Part shown: positions 36,668 to 44,971 of the stretch, piece after piece
Position numbering within the stretch: position 1 is the first letter of the stretch
Layout: each line of letters starts with the position of its first letter
NCBI RefSeq assembly: GCF_009208105.1
Contig: NZ_WFKL01000001.1
Span: 3,472,001 to 3,536,000 of the forward strand
Source of the DNA: Rouxiella sp. S1S-2
Lineage (GTDB): Bacteria; Pseudomonadota; Gammaproteobacteria; Enterobacterales; Enterobacteriaceae
Reading direction: 5' to 3'
DNA length: 64,000 bases
Position numbers and translations under genes: made by a program
The notes under the pieces: generated by a model
What the model was told of the DNA's origin: nothing
Databases searched by the model: none
Seen by the model: the letters and a program-made list of their open reading frames with translations, nothing else

Positions 36668-36990
36668 TTGCAGGCTTCGGATAAATTCTGCCGGAGTCTG
36701 GTTATTCAGGGATTCATGAGACTGCTACTCTTCTATTCATTCAGCCCGCATTCCGTTATTTCTCGTGCTTCATTCAGTGTTCTGAACAGAAAAAAATCCA
36801 GCAATTCATTGCGGTAGGTTTGAAAGATAAGCTCTGGCCCATTATCCAGGCGGATCATGGCTGGGTAGCCACGACTTATTCCTACCCTCTCCAAGAGTCT
36901 GACTATGCGTTGCGCTGACAGATTAAGATCGATCTCTATGTCCAATATTTCCCAATTAAAGTCATCAACCACATTGAAGTTAGATTTATG
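36650..36990 (-). pseudogene. Transposase orfB fragment (IS3 family), deleted and frameshifted
   Basis: The frame reads NVVDDFNWEILDIEIDLNL, then GYPAMIRLDNGPEL, where the second catalytic Asp lies, and jumps directly to YRNELLDFFLFRTLNEAREI. The segment that carries the catalytic Glu is missing, an internal deletion of about 30-40 codons relative to the family. A frameshift then separates this from the conserved end HESLNNQTPAEFIRSL, which reads in another frame to a TGA at 36650-36652. It cannot encode an active transposase. Confidence 0.8.
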
Positions 36991-37128
36991 AGGAATTTAA
37001 CAAATCTTATAGCTCGTCGCAGGCTAATGACGCTGTTCTCTGAAACTAAAAGTGAGAGCTGCGTAACGTTCCCTTAACACGACAATTGACGAATTTATTA
37101 CGGTGGGTATTGTTTATATCTTACAAAC

Positions 37129-37156
37129 GAGCAAACAAAACTGATCATATGAGCAG
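37129..37156. promoter_or_regulatory. Probable SorC-type operator before the kinase/ABC operon
   Basis: This 28-bp sequence matches 47040-47067, upstream of the PTS operon, at 24 of 28 positions; both have GAGCAAAC and GATCA-N-ATGAGCAG in the same order and spacing. It lies about 95 bp before the kinase start. Confidence 0.75.
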
Positions 37157-37251
37157 AAAACTGAGTATCTAAAACCATAACCCAGTTTGCTTGTCATTCA
37201 GTTATCGCTTTCAGCTCTGTCATTTCTTAACGATAGTTCAGAGGTAGTTCA

Positions 37252-38700
37252 ATGAAACAGGACCTTGTTGCGGGTATAGATTCCTCCACCCAGTCTTGTA
37301 CCGTCATGCTGCGTAGTCTTGAAAATGGCAAGGTGATCGCACAGGCTCGTAAGTTGCACCCACCGACCACGCCGCCGTGTAGCGAGCAGGATCCGCAAGC
37401 CTGGTGGGATGCATTAGTCTCCGCGCTCACTGAATTAAAACAGTGGTGGCCACGTATTGCAGGTCTGGCTGTCGGTGGCCAGGGGCACGGCCTCGTCATG
37501 CTTGATAATCACGATCGCCCGCTGCGTCCTGCGAAGCTGTGGAATGACACGGAGTCTGCACCGCAGGCGCGTGAATTGTGCAAGAAGATTGCTCCGGAAG
37601 AATGGGCACGCCTGACGGGTTCCGTTCCGGGGCCAGCAATGACCATTTCTAAACTGGCCTGGACAGAACAAAATTATCCGGGGCTGCTGGAAAAAGCCCA
37701 CCGCATCATGCTGCCGTTTGATTATCTGGTTTACCGTCTGAGCGGTAGCTTTGTGTGCGAGCGCGGCGGGGCATCCGGTACGGGTTACTTCAACCCCTTC
37801 ACCAATAGCTGGGAACCACAGCTGGCAGCGGTGGTTAACAGTCAAATTGACTGGATTTCCCGCTGGCCCACTATCATCCCGTCGCATCAACCTGCAGGCG
37901 CGGTGAAGTTGATGCCTGAGCTGGAGGAACTGGCGGGTGCAATCGTGGGTGTCGGGACCGGCGATAACATGTCTGCAGCATTGGGTATGAACCTGAAAAC
38001 CGGTGATACCGGTATCTCTATCGGGACCAGCGGTACGTTATATGGCATCACCAAGAAGGGGATTACCGACAGCACCGGCACCATCAACGGTTATGCCGAT
38101 GCGGCCGATCGCTTTATCCCCATGATTACTACACTGAACTCCGCCAAAGTCACCGATACATTTCGCAAAATGCTGCGCGTTACCCCTGACGAATTCGACG
38201 AGCTCGCGCTGAGTTCGCCACCCGGCGCCAACGGTCTTCAGCTTGTTCCGTGGCTGGACGGCGAGCGCACCCCCAACCTTCCTGACGCCACGGGACACAT
38301 GCGCGGATTACGTACCACCACAACGATGCAGGATATGGCTCGCGCCACCGTGGAAGGCGTACTGTGCGGCCTTCTGGCAGGCGGTCTGGTACTGAAACAA
38401 CATGGCTTCACTGACGACGGTCGCATTGTTGTCACCGGCGGCGGCGCAAAGTCACGAGCCTATCGTCAGATTCTGGCTGACCTGACGGGCAAGCCCGTTT
38501 GGATTTCTCCGGTGGGTGAAACGGCAGCCGCGGGTGCAGCCATTCAGGCTGCCGCTGCCGTGCTGGGATGCACAAATATTGAAATGGCCGATCGCTGGAG
38601 TGTGCCGCTTGAGAAAGTGGCCGAGCCACAACAAGATGCGCGCCATGTCCTGGACGCTTACGTTACCTATGCCAATGCATTATCAGGAGAGCTGCAATGA
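37252..38700 (+). CDS. FGGY-family carbohydrate kinase (xylulokinase-like)
   Basis: The product has 482 residues. The N-terminal LVAGIDSSTQSCTVMLRSLE is the phosphate loop of the actin-like ATPase fold, GGQGHGLVMLD and LWNDTESAPQ form part of the sugar site, and VTGGGAKSRAYRQILADLTG is the C-terminal FGGY-type signature. The subgroup phosphorylates ketoses or polyols, with D-xylulose the best known. It overlaps the permease gene by 4 nt (ATGA) and leads an operon with a full ABC importer, so its substrate is probably the sugar brought in by that transporter. Confidence 0.87.
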   Translation: MKQDLVAGIDSSTQSCTVMLRSLENGKVIAQARKLHPPTTPPCSEQDPQAWWDALVSALTELKQWWPRIAGLAVGGQGHGLVMLDNHDRPLRPAKLWNDTESAPQARELCKKIAPEEWARLTGSVPGPAMTISKLAWTEQNYPGLLEKAHRIMLPFDYLVYRLSGSFVCERGGASGTGYFNPFTNSWEPQLAAVVNSQIDWISRWPTIIPSHQPAGAVKLMPELEELAGAIVGVGTGDNMSAALGMNLKTGDTGISIGTSGTLYGITKKGITDSTGTINGYADAADRFIPMITTLNSAKVTDTFRKMLRVTPDEFDELALSSPPGANGLQLVPWLDGERTPNLPDATGHMRGLRTTTTMQDMARATVEGVLCGLLAGGLVLKQHGFTDDGRIVVTGGGAKSRAYRQILADLTGKPVWISPVGETAAAGAAIQAAAAVLGCTNIEMADRWSVPLEKVAEPQQDARHVLDAYVTYANALSGELQ

Positions 38701-39722
38701 GTTCAATAACTACCCCTGCAAAAATCAAACCGCCTAAGCAGCCGCTCAAAGTCCCTGCAGAAGCGGGTATCGCCGTTGTTTTCTTACTGGTCATGCTGGG
38801 CGGGTTTATCGCCACGCCTAACTTCCTGACTGTTTCGAACATGATGGTGTTGCTTCTGAACGGCGCGGTCATCGGCTTCCTTTGCCTGGGACAATCCTTT
38901 GTCCTGCTGACCGGGGGTATCGACCTCTCCTGCGGCTCCATCGTGGCGATGACCTGCGTGGTTGCGGCTTTGCTGATGGAGAAATTTGGCATTCCGTGGC
39001 AGCTTGCCGTACCCATCGTTTTGGCGGTGGGTGCGCTGAGTGGGCTGGTAAATGGTCTGATAATCGAACGCACCGGCGTGCCGCCATTCATTGTCACTTT
39101 TGCGATGATGGGGGTTGCGGCATCCATACCACAAATTATCACCGGCGCCGAATCGATACGCGTGACGCAAATTGGTTACAGCCTCATCGGTCAGTCAAAA
39201 CCGCTGGGTATTCCGTTCCCTGTCATAGCGCTGCTGCTGGCCATTGTTATTGGTGTCATCTTCCTGCGCCGCACCATCACCGGGACTCACATCTATGCGG
39301 TAGGCGGTAACGCAGATGCTGCACGCTTATCGGGGATCAGCATTCCACGCATCACCCTGTTGGTGTATGCAATTTCCGGACTTTGTGCGGCATGCGGCGG
39401 CCTGATTTATGGATCGCGTCTGATGACAGGCTATCCGACGGCGGGCCGTGGTGACGAACTGTTCTTCTCAATCGCGGGTGCGGTGGTCGGTGGCGTCAGT
39501 CTGTTTGGCGGCACTGGCAGCCTTATCGGCGCGATGATTGGCGCCATGCTTATTGCCTCAATATCGAATCTGATGAACGTGCTGAACGTCAGTGCTTACT
39601 GGCAGCCGCTGGTCATCGGCCTGATCATTCTGTTCGGCGTCACCTTCGATACCTTACGTACCTCGAAAAAAATCGTGATCCCCTGGCTCAAAGTCAGGAA
39701 GTCACGCAAAACACAACAATAA
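38697..39722 (+). CDS. ABC sugar permease, RbsC-like
   Basis: The product has 341 residues with about ten membrane helices. FVLLTGGIDLSCGSIVAMTCVV, TGTHIYAVGGNADAARLSGI and GRGDELFFSIAGAVVGGVSLFGG are the classical motifs of the ribose/xylose/galactoside permease family. The gene overlaps the kinase stop by 4 nt and is followed by the binding protein after 41 nt. It forms the inner-membrane channel as a homodimer with the ATPase at 40764. Confidence 0.92.
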   Translation: MSSITTPAKIKPPKQPLKVPAEAGIAVVFLLVMLGGFIATPNFLTVSNMMVLLLNGAVIGFLCLGQSFVLLTGGIDLSCGSIVAMTCVVAALLMEKFGIPWQLAVPIVLAVGALSGLVNGLIIERTGVPPFIVTFAMMGVAASIPQIITGAESIRVTQIGYSLIGQSKPLGIPFPVIALLLAIVIGVIFLRRTITGTHIYAVGGNADAARLSGISIPRITLLVYAISGLCAACGGLIYGSRLMTGYPTAGRGDELFFSIAGAVVGGVSLFGGTGSLIGAMIGAMLIASISNLMNVLNVSAYWQPLVIGLIILFGVTFDTLRTSKKIVIPWLKVRKSRKTQQ

Positions 39723-39763
39723 TGCTTCTTAAACCCTGACCTACATATATCCAGGAGATAAAC

Positions 39764-40744
39764 ATGAAACTCCGTACCACAATCACCGCAGGTGCAGCGG
39801 TAGTCGCACTGTCCTGCATGCTCGCCGGCTGTAACCGTGAGGATACTGAAAGCACCGTGGGTGCCGGCAAAAAAACATTGGGCGTTACGCTGCCGAACCT
39901 CACCAACCCTTATTACGTTGCCATGAAAAAAAGCTTTGAAGACAATGCAGCGGCACAGGGCTTGAACGTAAAAATTTCGATTGCTGATAATGACGACGCC
40001 AAGCAACTTTCGCAGGTGCAGAACTTCATTGAACAGAAGGTGGATGCGGTCGCAGTGAACTGCGTCTCCTCAGGCCCGTGCGTGTCGATCATAAACCAGC
40101 TTAATCAGGCAAAAATTCCGGCGTTGGCCATCAACATCCTTCCGGATACCGAGGGGATGAAGCAGCAAAACGTCACGCTGGTTCAAGGTGTTCAGACCGA
40201 TCAGCGTGAAGGCGGCAAGCTCATTGGCCAGCAGCTGTTGAAAGACATTGGTGAAAATGGCACGGCGACAGTGGGTATCGTGGGAGAACCAACATCCATT
40301 GCCGCAAACGCACGTGATGAAGGCTTCAAGGAAGCCGTGGCATCCAACAAAAACATTAAGTTCGTCGCGCTGGTCAATGGCAAAGTAGAAGAAACAACCT
40401 CCCTGAAAGTCACCACTGAAATGCTGCAGGGCAGGCCAGAAATTAACGTCGTGTACTCAGACACCGAACCTTCCGCGCTCGGGTCACTGGCGGCAATCCA
40501 GCAACTGGGGGTCAGTGACAAAGTGAAGCTGTATGCGTTTGTGGATAAAGAAGGCGTCAAAGCCGTTCAGAACAACAGCATATTGAAAGCCGGTGCGATT
40601 CAGGAGCCGGTTAAACTGGCTCAGTTGCTGGTTGAAAATGCCAGGAAGAGTCTGAACGGTGAACAGGTTCCAGCCATGATCAACAACCCACCGCTGCTGG
40701 TCACCAAAGACAACGCAGCATCGGTAATAGGTTCAGCATACTGA
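39764..40744 (+). CDS. Sugar-binding protein of the ABC importer, likely lipoprotein
   Basis: The product has 326 residues. The signal ends in a lipobox LAGC at residues 20-23, so it is probably lipid-anchored, unlike RbsB, which is free in the periplasm. The fold is the periplasmic-binding-protein type (LGVTLPNLTNPYYVAMKKS; NFIEQKVDAVAVNC; VQTDQREGGKLIGQQLL). It contains the usual ribose/galactose-type segments. It lies between permease and ATPase in the operon and sets the transporter's specificity, which I cannot name. Confidence 0.88.
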   Translation: MKLRTTITAGAAVVALSCMLAGCNREDTESTVGAGKKTLGVTLPNLTNPYYVAMKKSFEDNAAAQGLNVKISIADNDDAKQLSQVQNFIEQKVDAVAVNCVSSGPCVSIINQLNQAKIPALAINILPDTEGMKQQNVTLVQGVQTDQREGGKLIGQQLLKDIGENGTATVGIVGEPTSIAANARDEGFKEAVASNKNIKFVALVNGKVEETTSLKVTTEMLQGRPEINVVYSDTEPSALGSLAAIQQLGVSDKVKLYAFVDKEGVKAVQNNSILKAGAIQEPVKLAQLLVENARKSLNGEQVPAMINNPPLLVTKDNAASVIGSAY

Positions 40745-40763
40745 CTTAAGTGAAAGGCGAAGA

Positions 40764-42275
40764 ATGATGAATTATGTGGCGAAGCAGGTCAAAATCGGTT
40801 TTTCGGGTGTGCAGGTTCTCCACGGTGTGGATTTCAGCGTAAAGCCTGGCGAGATCCACGGCCTCTTTGGCCATAATGGGGCGGGTAAATCAACGCTACT
40901 GAAAATCCTGGCGGGCGTTAACACGCAGGATAGCGGAGAGCTGATGATCGGCGAAACGCCGGTGCACCTTGCTTCGCCACGGGATGCACTCAACAAAGGT
41001 ATTGCTTGTGTGTATCAGGAACTCCGTCTCATTCCCGGCATGAGCGTCTGGCAAAACCTTTTTCTCGGACGTGAATGTCGTAAAGGCAGTGGCTTTATAG
41101 ATGATGCAAGTATGATCGCGCATACCGAGAAAGTACTAAATGATTACCATCTGAGTTTCAGCGCTACCGCGCTGGTCAAAAATCTGTCACATCCTGAAAA
41201 GCAGATGCTGGAAGTGGTTTCTAACCTTGATCGCGACGCCCGTTTTCTTTTCCTCGATGAACCGACGACCGCGCTGGAAGGTGCGCAGGCAGAAGAACTG
41301 CTGCAGGCAGTACAACGTATCGCACGCGAAAAGCAGATTGGCGTAGTACTGGTCTCTCATAAATTAGACGAAGTGTTGGGTGTTTGTGATGAAGCAACCG
41401 TCATGTGCGGCGGCCGAGTGATTTATAACGAAGGCAAAAAGACGCTGAGCAAAAGCGCCATCATTGACGCTATTGTGGGCGATGCAAATGCTTATCAGGC
41501 GCCGTCTAACAGCCGTAGTCTGATCCGCGGCGCGATGGGCAAACCCTGGCTCTCGGTCACCAACCTGCAGACTGATCGCCTGAAAGGCATCAACCTTGAG
41601 GCATATCGCGGGGAAATTTTGGGTATATACGGGCTGGCCGGCGCAGGCCGAACGCGCTTGTGCCAGACGCTGTTTGGGTTGGAAACCGTTACCGGTGGTG
41701 ACATCCGGCTGGGTCACAAAGAATACCATCCTTCTTCACCGGCAAAAGCCATTGATAAGGGGATTGCTTACCTGACAGAAGAACGTAAAAAAGATGGCTT
41801 CATTCCTCAGATGTCGAGCTATGCCAACGCCATGCTGCCGGTTCTGAAAAAATTCCGTTCTGGCGGATTTGTCAGTCACAGCGCTGCGCGGCAGGCCGCC
41901 GCTGAGTTGCTGAGCAAGATGAATACGCTGGGAACGCTGAGCGGACCGATTAAATCGCTATCCGGAGGCAATCAGCAAAAAGTTCTGCTCGCCAGGGTCA
42001 TTGCGCAAAACGCCAATCTGGTATTGCTGGATGAGCCGACCAAAGGCGTCGACATTGGGGCAAAAGCGGATATTTATCGCATCATCCATCAGTTGGCAGA
42101 TAAAGGCTGCTGCGTCATCGTGGTATCGAGTGAGGAAGAGGAATTGCTGGACGTGGCAGATACCATTACGGTGTTCCGACAGGGTAAATGCGATGGTGTG
42201 ATCATTCCTGCACGCGACCTTAAACCCGCAGATCTTCGCAAAGCCGCATGGGAGCATGCTCAAGCCCAGGCTTAG
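40764..42275 (+). CDS. ABC sugar ATPase, RbsA/XylG-like with two nucleotide domains
   Basis: The product has 503 residues with two ATPase halves. The first has Walker A GHNGAGKST, signature-like LSHPEKQMLE and Walker B FLFLDEPTTAL. The second has the degenerate loop GLAGAGRTRLCQTLFG, signature LSGGNQQKVLLARVI and Walker B LVLLDEPTKGVD. This asymmetry is typical of RbsA-type ATPases. It completes the importer with the two preceding genes. A terminator follows at 42306. Confidence 0.92.
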   Translation: MMNYVAKQVKIGFSGVQVLHGVDFSVKPGEIHGLFGHNGAGKSTLLKILAGVNTQDSGELMIGETPVHLASPRDALNKGIACVYQELRLIPGMSVWQNLFLGRECRKGSGFIDDASMIAHTEKVLNDYHLSFSATALVKNLSHPEKQMLEVVSNLDRDARFLFLDEPTTALEGAQAEELLQAVQRIAREKQIGVVLVSHKLDEVLGVCDEATVMCGGRVIYNEGKKTLSKSAIIDAIVGDANAYQAPSNSRSLIRGAMGKPWLSVTNLQTDRLKGINLEAYRGEILGIYGLAGAGRTRLCQTLFGLETVTGGDIRLGHKEYHPSSPAKAIDKGIAYLTEERKKDGFIPQMSSYANAMLPVLKKFRSGGFVSHSAARQAAAELLSKMNTLGTLSGPIKSLSGGNQQKVLLARVIAQNANLVLLDEPTKGVDIGAKADIYRIIHQLADKGCCVIVVSSEEEELLDVADTITVFRQGKCDGVIIPARDLKPADLRKAAWEHAQAQA

Positions 42276-42305
42276 GGCACTCAATCCCCGGAACAGAACG
42301 CATCC

Positions 42306-42331
42306 AACGGTCAGCTAAGCTGGCCGTTTTT
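42306..42331 (+). terminator. Terminator after the ABC operon
   Basis: AACGGTCAGC and GCTGGCCGTT form a 10-bp stem (one G-T pair) around TAA, followed by TTTTT. Confidence 0.9.
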
Positions 42332-42528
42332 GTTTCAGCATTTGATTAACGTTATAGCTGCCCTCCTGCAGAAGACCCAAATAAATTGCATCAAGTGAGT
42401 TACCCCGCATACAGGCTCTGAGCGCTGGCGGAAAATGAGTGGAAAAATGGTGCAATCTGTCATTGGTATATTTGCAACAGGACAGATATTAAGTTGTGCA
42501 AAGTGGTTATATGGGAGGGGCAAGAGAA

Positions 42529-42813
42529 ATGGCAGACTTTTACATCTCGGGTATACGCAGAGACAATGCAGGGCAACACATTCAGTACGTTAAAATCATC
42601 AAAGCCGGTAATGGGGGGAAGGACGCATCAATTAACTCGCGTCAGTTTGTCGCTGAGTTGATAAATGCCGGTAAGACAAGCTTTCAAACAATTACCTACG
42701 TGAATGACAAGTGGGTTTATGGGGCAATGGTTCATGTTATTGGTGGGATTTACCTCACCACCGATCCTAATGATACCAAACGCGATAACCTGGGTAATTT
42801 GCCCACTTTTTAA
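42529..42813 (+). CDS. DUF3892 protein
   Basis: The product is about 94 residues, soluble, with repeated short strands (MADFYISGIRRDN, YVKIIKAGNGG, QTITYVNDKW, GGIYLTTDPND). I recognise it as DUF3892, a small widespread family of unknown function. I chose the ATG at 42529 because GGAGGGG and AAGAGA lie before it; an ATG at 42496 would extend it. It has its own space behind the ABC terminator and is not obviously part of the sugar operon. Confidence 0.75.
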   Translation: MADFYISGIRRDNAGQHIQYVKIIKAGNGGKDASINSRQFVAELINAGKTSFQTITYVNDKWVYGAMVHVIGGIYLTTDPNDTKRDNLGNLPTF

Positions 42814-42835
42814 TGATGTGATGTTATAAGCGAAT

Positions 42836-42857
42836 GAGCGCTTCCGGCGAAGCGCTC
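42836..42857. terminator. Bidirectional hairpin between convergent genes
   Basis: GAGCGCTTC and GAAGCGCTC form a perfect 9-bp stem around CGGC. It sits between the DUF3892 gene and the oppositely oriented SIS gene. No strong T-run flanks it. Confidence 0.55.
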
Positions 42858-42864
42858 AGTGTCA

Positions 42865-43425
42865 TTACTCAAAATCAGCGTGTCGTTTAAACATGGTTTC
42901 ACTGTTTTCACGCAGTTGGTCCATGAGTTCAAGCACGATGGCATCGTAGGTGATAAAGCAGAGTTGCTCGAAAGAGGAACCCATTGGCTGCGAAAACTGG
43001 CCCGGAGTGCGATCGTTTTCAGTTTTGACCGTTCCCGGTAATACCAGCACGCAGTTGGCCAACTGGCCAATCGCAGAGTCTTTCTTCATAGTGACCAGCG
43101 CCACGTCGACACCACACTCAACGGCTTTCTGCGCAAGGCTCTTGAGACTGCCTGTTTCGCCACTGCCTGAACCAATAATTAACAAATCACCCGCTTTCGT
43201 ATGAGGTGATGAAATTTCCCCGACTACGCTGACCGAGAAGCCTAAATGCAATAAACGGTTAGCGAACGCGCGGATGGCAATACCGCTGCGCCCTGCACCT
43301 TGCAGGAAAATATGCTTCGCATTTCTAATCTGCTCGATAAATTTCTGCGCCTGACTATTGTCGATATTGAGCGCGTTTTGCTCTAGTTCCCTGAGAATAC
43401 TGACAGTATTTTCTTGAACACCCAT
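42865..43425 (-). CDS. SIS-domain sugar-phosphate isomerase, HxlB-like
   Basis: The product has 186 residues and a single SIS domain: FLQGAGRSGIAIRAFANRLLHLG binds the sugar phosphate, with LLIIGSGSGETGSLKSLAQKA as the second motif. It resembles 6-phospho-3-hexuloisomerase, which interconverts ketohexose 6-phosphates. It is the last gene of a minus-strand operon that begins with PTS components, so its substrate is a phosphorylated ketose or a product of the dehydrogenase upstream. No hexulose-phosphate synthase is nearby, so a formaldehyde pathway is unlikely. Confidence 0.85.
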   Translation of the reverse strand: MGVQENTVSILRELEQNALNIDNSQAQKFIEQIRNAKHIFLQGAGRSGIAIRAFANRLLHLGFSVSVVGEISSPHTKAGDLLIIGSGSGETGSLKSLAQKAVECGVDVALVTMKKDSAIGQLANCVLVLPGTVKTENDRTPGQFSQPMGSSFEQLCFITYDAIVLELMDQLRENSETMFKRHADFE

Positions 43426-43440
43426 TTTCTTTTCCTCCGA

Positions 43441-44193
43441 TCAGGCAATTGTACGGCCACCATCCATGAGGATCGTCTGTCCCTGGATGTAAGAATTTGA
43501 CTTATCAGCAAGGAAGATGGCCAGGTTTGCGACATCATCGATTGTGCCCAGACGACGGACCGGAATTTTCTCCAGTACTGCGTCTAAATCTGCCTGTGTC
43601 GGGTAATTAACACGCATCATTTCGCCGGTGTCGATAAGACGCGGCGCGATAGCGTTGACGTTAACACCTTTTGGACCCAACTCCTTCGCCAGACCACGAA
43701 TAAGACCTTCCCCCCCCGCTTTACTGGCCGGATAGCTCACCCCCCCGCCGGTACCTGACAGCGCAGAACCTGAGGAGATGTAAACGATTGAACCCTGGTT
43801 AGTTAAGAAGTCATCGTAGAAGGCTTTGACCGTATTGAATAAACCCGTCAGGTTGATTGAGAGTGTTTTGTTCCACTCTTCGAAAGTAATGTCTTTGACT
43901 TTATTAGCAAAAGCGACACCTGCGTTCAAAACCAGAATGTCGATACGGCCATAAGCCTCGATAACTTTTCTGCGCACTTCAGCCAGTGCCTGCGGATCAG
44001 AGACGTCCGTTTTGACAAAGAGCGATTTAACATTGCCAAAGGTCAGTTCTTGCGCAGTTTTGATGCCATTAGCCTCGTTATAATCGACAATAACGGTATG
44101 CGCACCGCGTTCGGCGAATTGTTTTGCAATTCCTTTACCAATCCCATGCGCACCACCGGTAATTAGCGCAACTTTACCTTCAAAATGACTCAT
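43441..44193 (-). CDS. SDR-family dehydrogenase, polyol-phosphate type
   Basis: The product has about 250 residues. The cofactor motif ALITGGAHGIGKG, NAG at LVLNAGVAF, the catalytic Ser (YISSGS) and YPASK are all present. Asp in VIVDYN after strand 2 favours NAD over NADP. Members next to PTS genes usually oxidise polyol phosphates to ketose phosphates. I chose the ATG at 44193 because AGGAG lies 7 nt upstream; a longer frame starts at 44241. It sits between the epimerase and isomerase genes in the operon. Confidence 0.86.
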   Translation of the reverse strand: MSHFEGKVALITGGAHGIGKGIAKQFAERGAHTVIVDYNEANGIKTAQELTFGNVKSLFVKTDVSDPQALAEVRRKVIEAYGRIDILVLNAGVAFANKVKDITFEEWNKTLSINLTGLFNTVKAFYDDFLTNQGSIVYISSGSALSGTGGGVSYPASKAGGEGLIRGLAKELGPKGVNVNAIAPRLIDTGEMMRVNYPTQADLDAVLEKIPVRRLGTIDDVANLAIFLADKSNSYIQGQTILMDGGRTIA

Positions 44194-44302
44194 CGGTTGT
44201 TCTCCTGAATCTTTGTACTTAACGTGAGAGAAATCCCCCACGTCTGCGATCTACATAATGATTACGCGCTCAATTAAGAGCGCGTGAATGTATGTTGGAT
44301 AC

Positions 44303-44947
44303 TTAATGCATGACAGACTTTAATGCCTGATAGCTTGCTTTAGGGTTGTCATTAAATAATGCGCCACCGACAACAATTAAATCAGCACCCGCCTCCTGTA
44401 CTTTTTTCGCTATTTCCAGATTAACGCCACCGTCGACTTCAATTTGAATGTGCCGGCCAGCAATCATTTCTCTGGTTTTCTTAATTTTCTCGAGGCTTTT
44501 CTCGATGAAAGTCTGCCCGGGTTGCCCCGGGTTAATGGTCATAATCAGGATGTAATCAATATCGTCCAACAAATATTCCAGAACGCTTTCAGGCGTACCC
44601 GGATTGATGACCACACCGGCTTTTCGCCCGGCCTTTTTTATTTTCTGTAAAATAAAATGCACATGCGGCGTTGATTCATAATGCACTGAGATCATTTCTG
44701 CGCCGGTATTAATAACATCATCAATATGTCTTTCAGGATTAGCCAGCATCATGTGTACGTCGAAAGTCATTTTGCTGGCTTTTTTCATTGCAGAAATTTG
44801 ATTCGGCCCAAAGGCAATATTATTTACAAAGGTTCCATCCATTAAATCAACATGCAATATTTCAGTGTTCTCTTCTTCTAAAAAACGGAGCTCATCTTGC
44901 AGACTTAAGATATTCGCGCCAAAAATTGATGGTAAAATCTGTGCCAT
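44303..44947 (-). CDS. Ribulose-phosphate 3-epimerase family protein
   Basis: The product has about 214 residues. The TIM-barrel family motifs HVDLMDGTFVNN, FDVHMMLANPE, IMTINPGQPGQ and VDGGVN with the metal-binding His and Asp residues are visible. Relatives encoded in sugar operons are allulose-6-phosphate or pentulose-phosphate 3-epimerases, not the housekeeping Rpe. It follows the PTS IIC gene after 24 nt. The ATG at 44947 gives the usual family start; three more codons are possible upstream. Confidence 0.88.
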   Translation of the reverse strand: MAQILPSIFGANILSLQDELRFLEEENTEILHVDLMDGTFVNNIAFGPNQISAMKKASKMTFDVHMMLANPERHIDDVINTGAEMISVHYESTPHVHFILQKIKKAGRKAGVVINPGTPESVLEYLLDDIDYILIMTINPGQPGQTFIEKSLEKIKKTREMIAGRHIQIEVDGGVNLEIAKKVQEAGADLIVVGGALFNDNPKASYQALKSVMH

Positions 44948-44971
44948 GGTAAGCAAACCTCATTTTTAAAA

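Larger units (their letters stand above)
36517..36990 (-). mobile_element. IS3-family insertion sequence remnant
   Basis: The right portion of an IS3-like element lies on the minus strand. It consists of a decayed orfB segment plus a triplicated right end (TGATCCCTTCCCAATATCGG, plausible as the terminal inverted repeat). The left end and orfA are missing, so it cannot move on its own. Confidence 0.75.

Noticed and set aside
32690..37000. A right attachment site for the integrase-bearing element
   Set aside because: I searched by eye for the tRNA 3' end (CAGTCAGAGGAGCC) and did not find a second copy after 32533. The far end may lie outside the window or be lost.
42865..44947. Ribulose-monophosphate formaldehyde pathway (HxlA/HxlB)
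   Set aside because: The SIS protein is HxlB-like but the barrel protein has ribulose-phosphate epimerase motifs, not those of hexulose-phosphate synthase.
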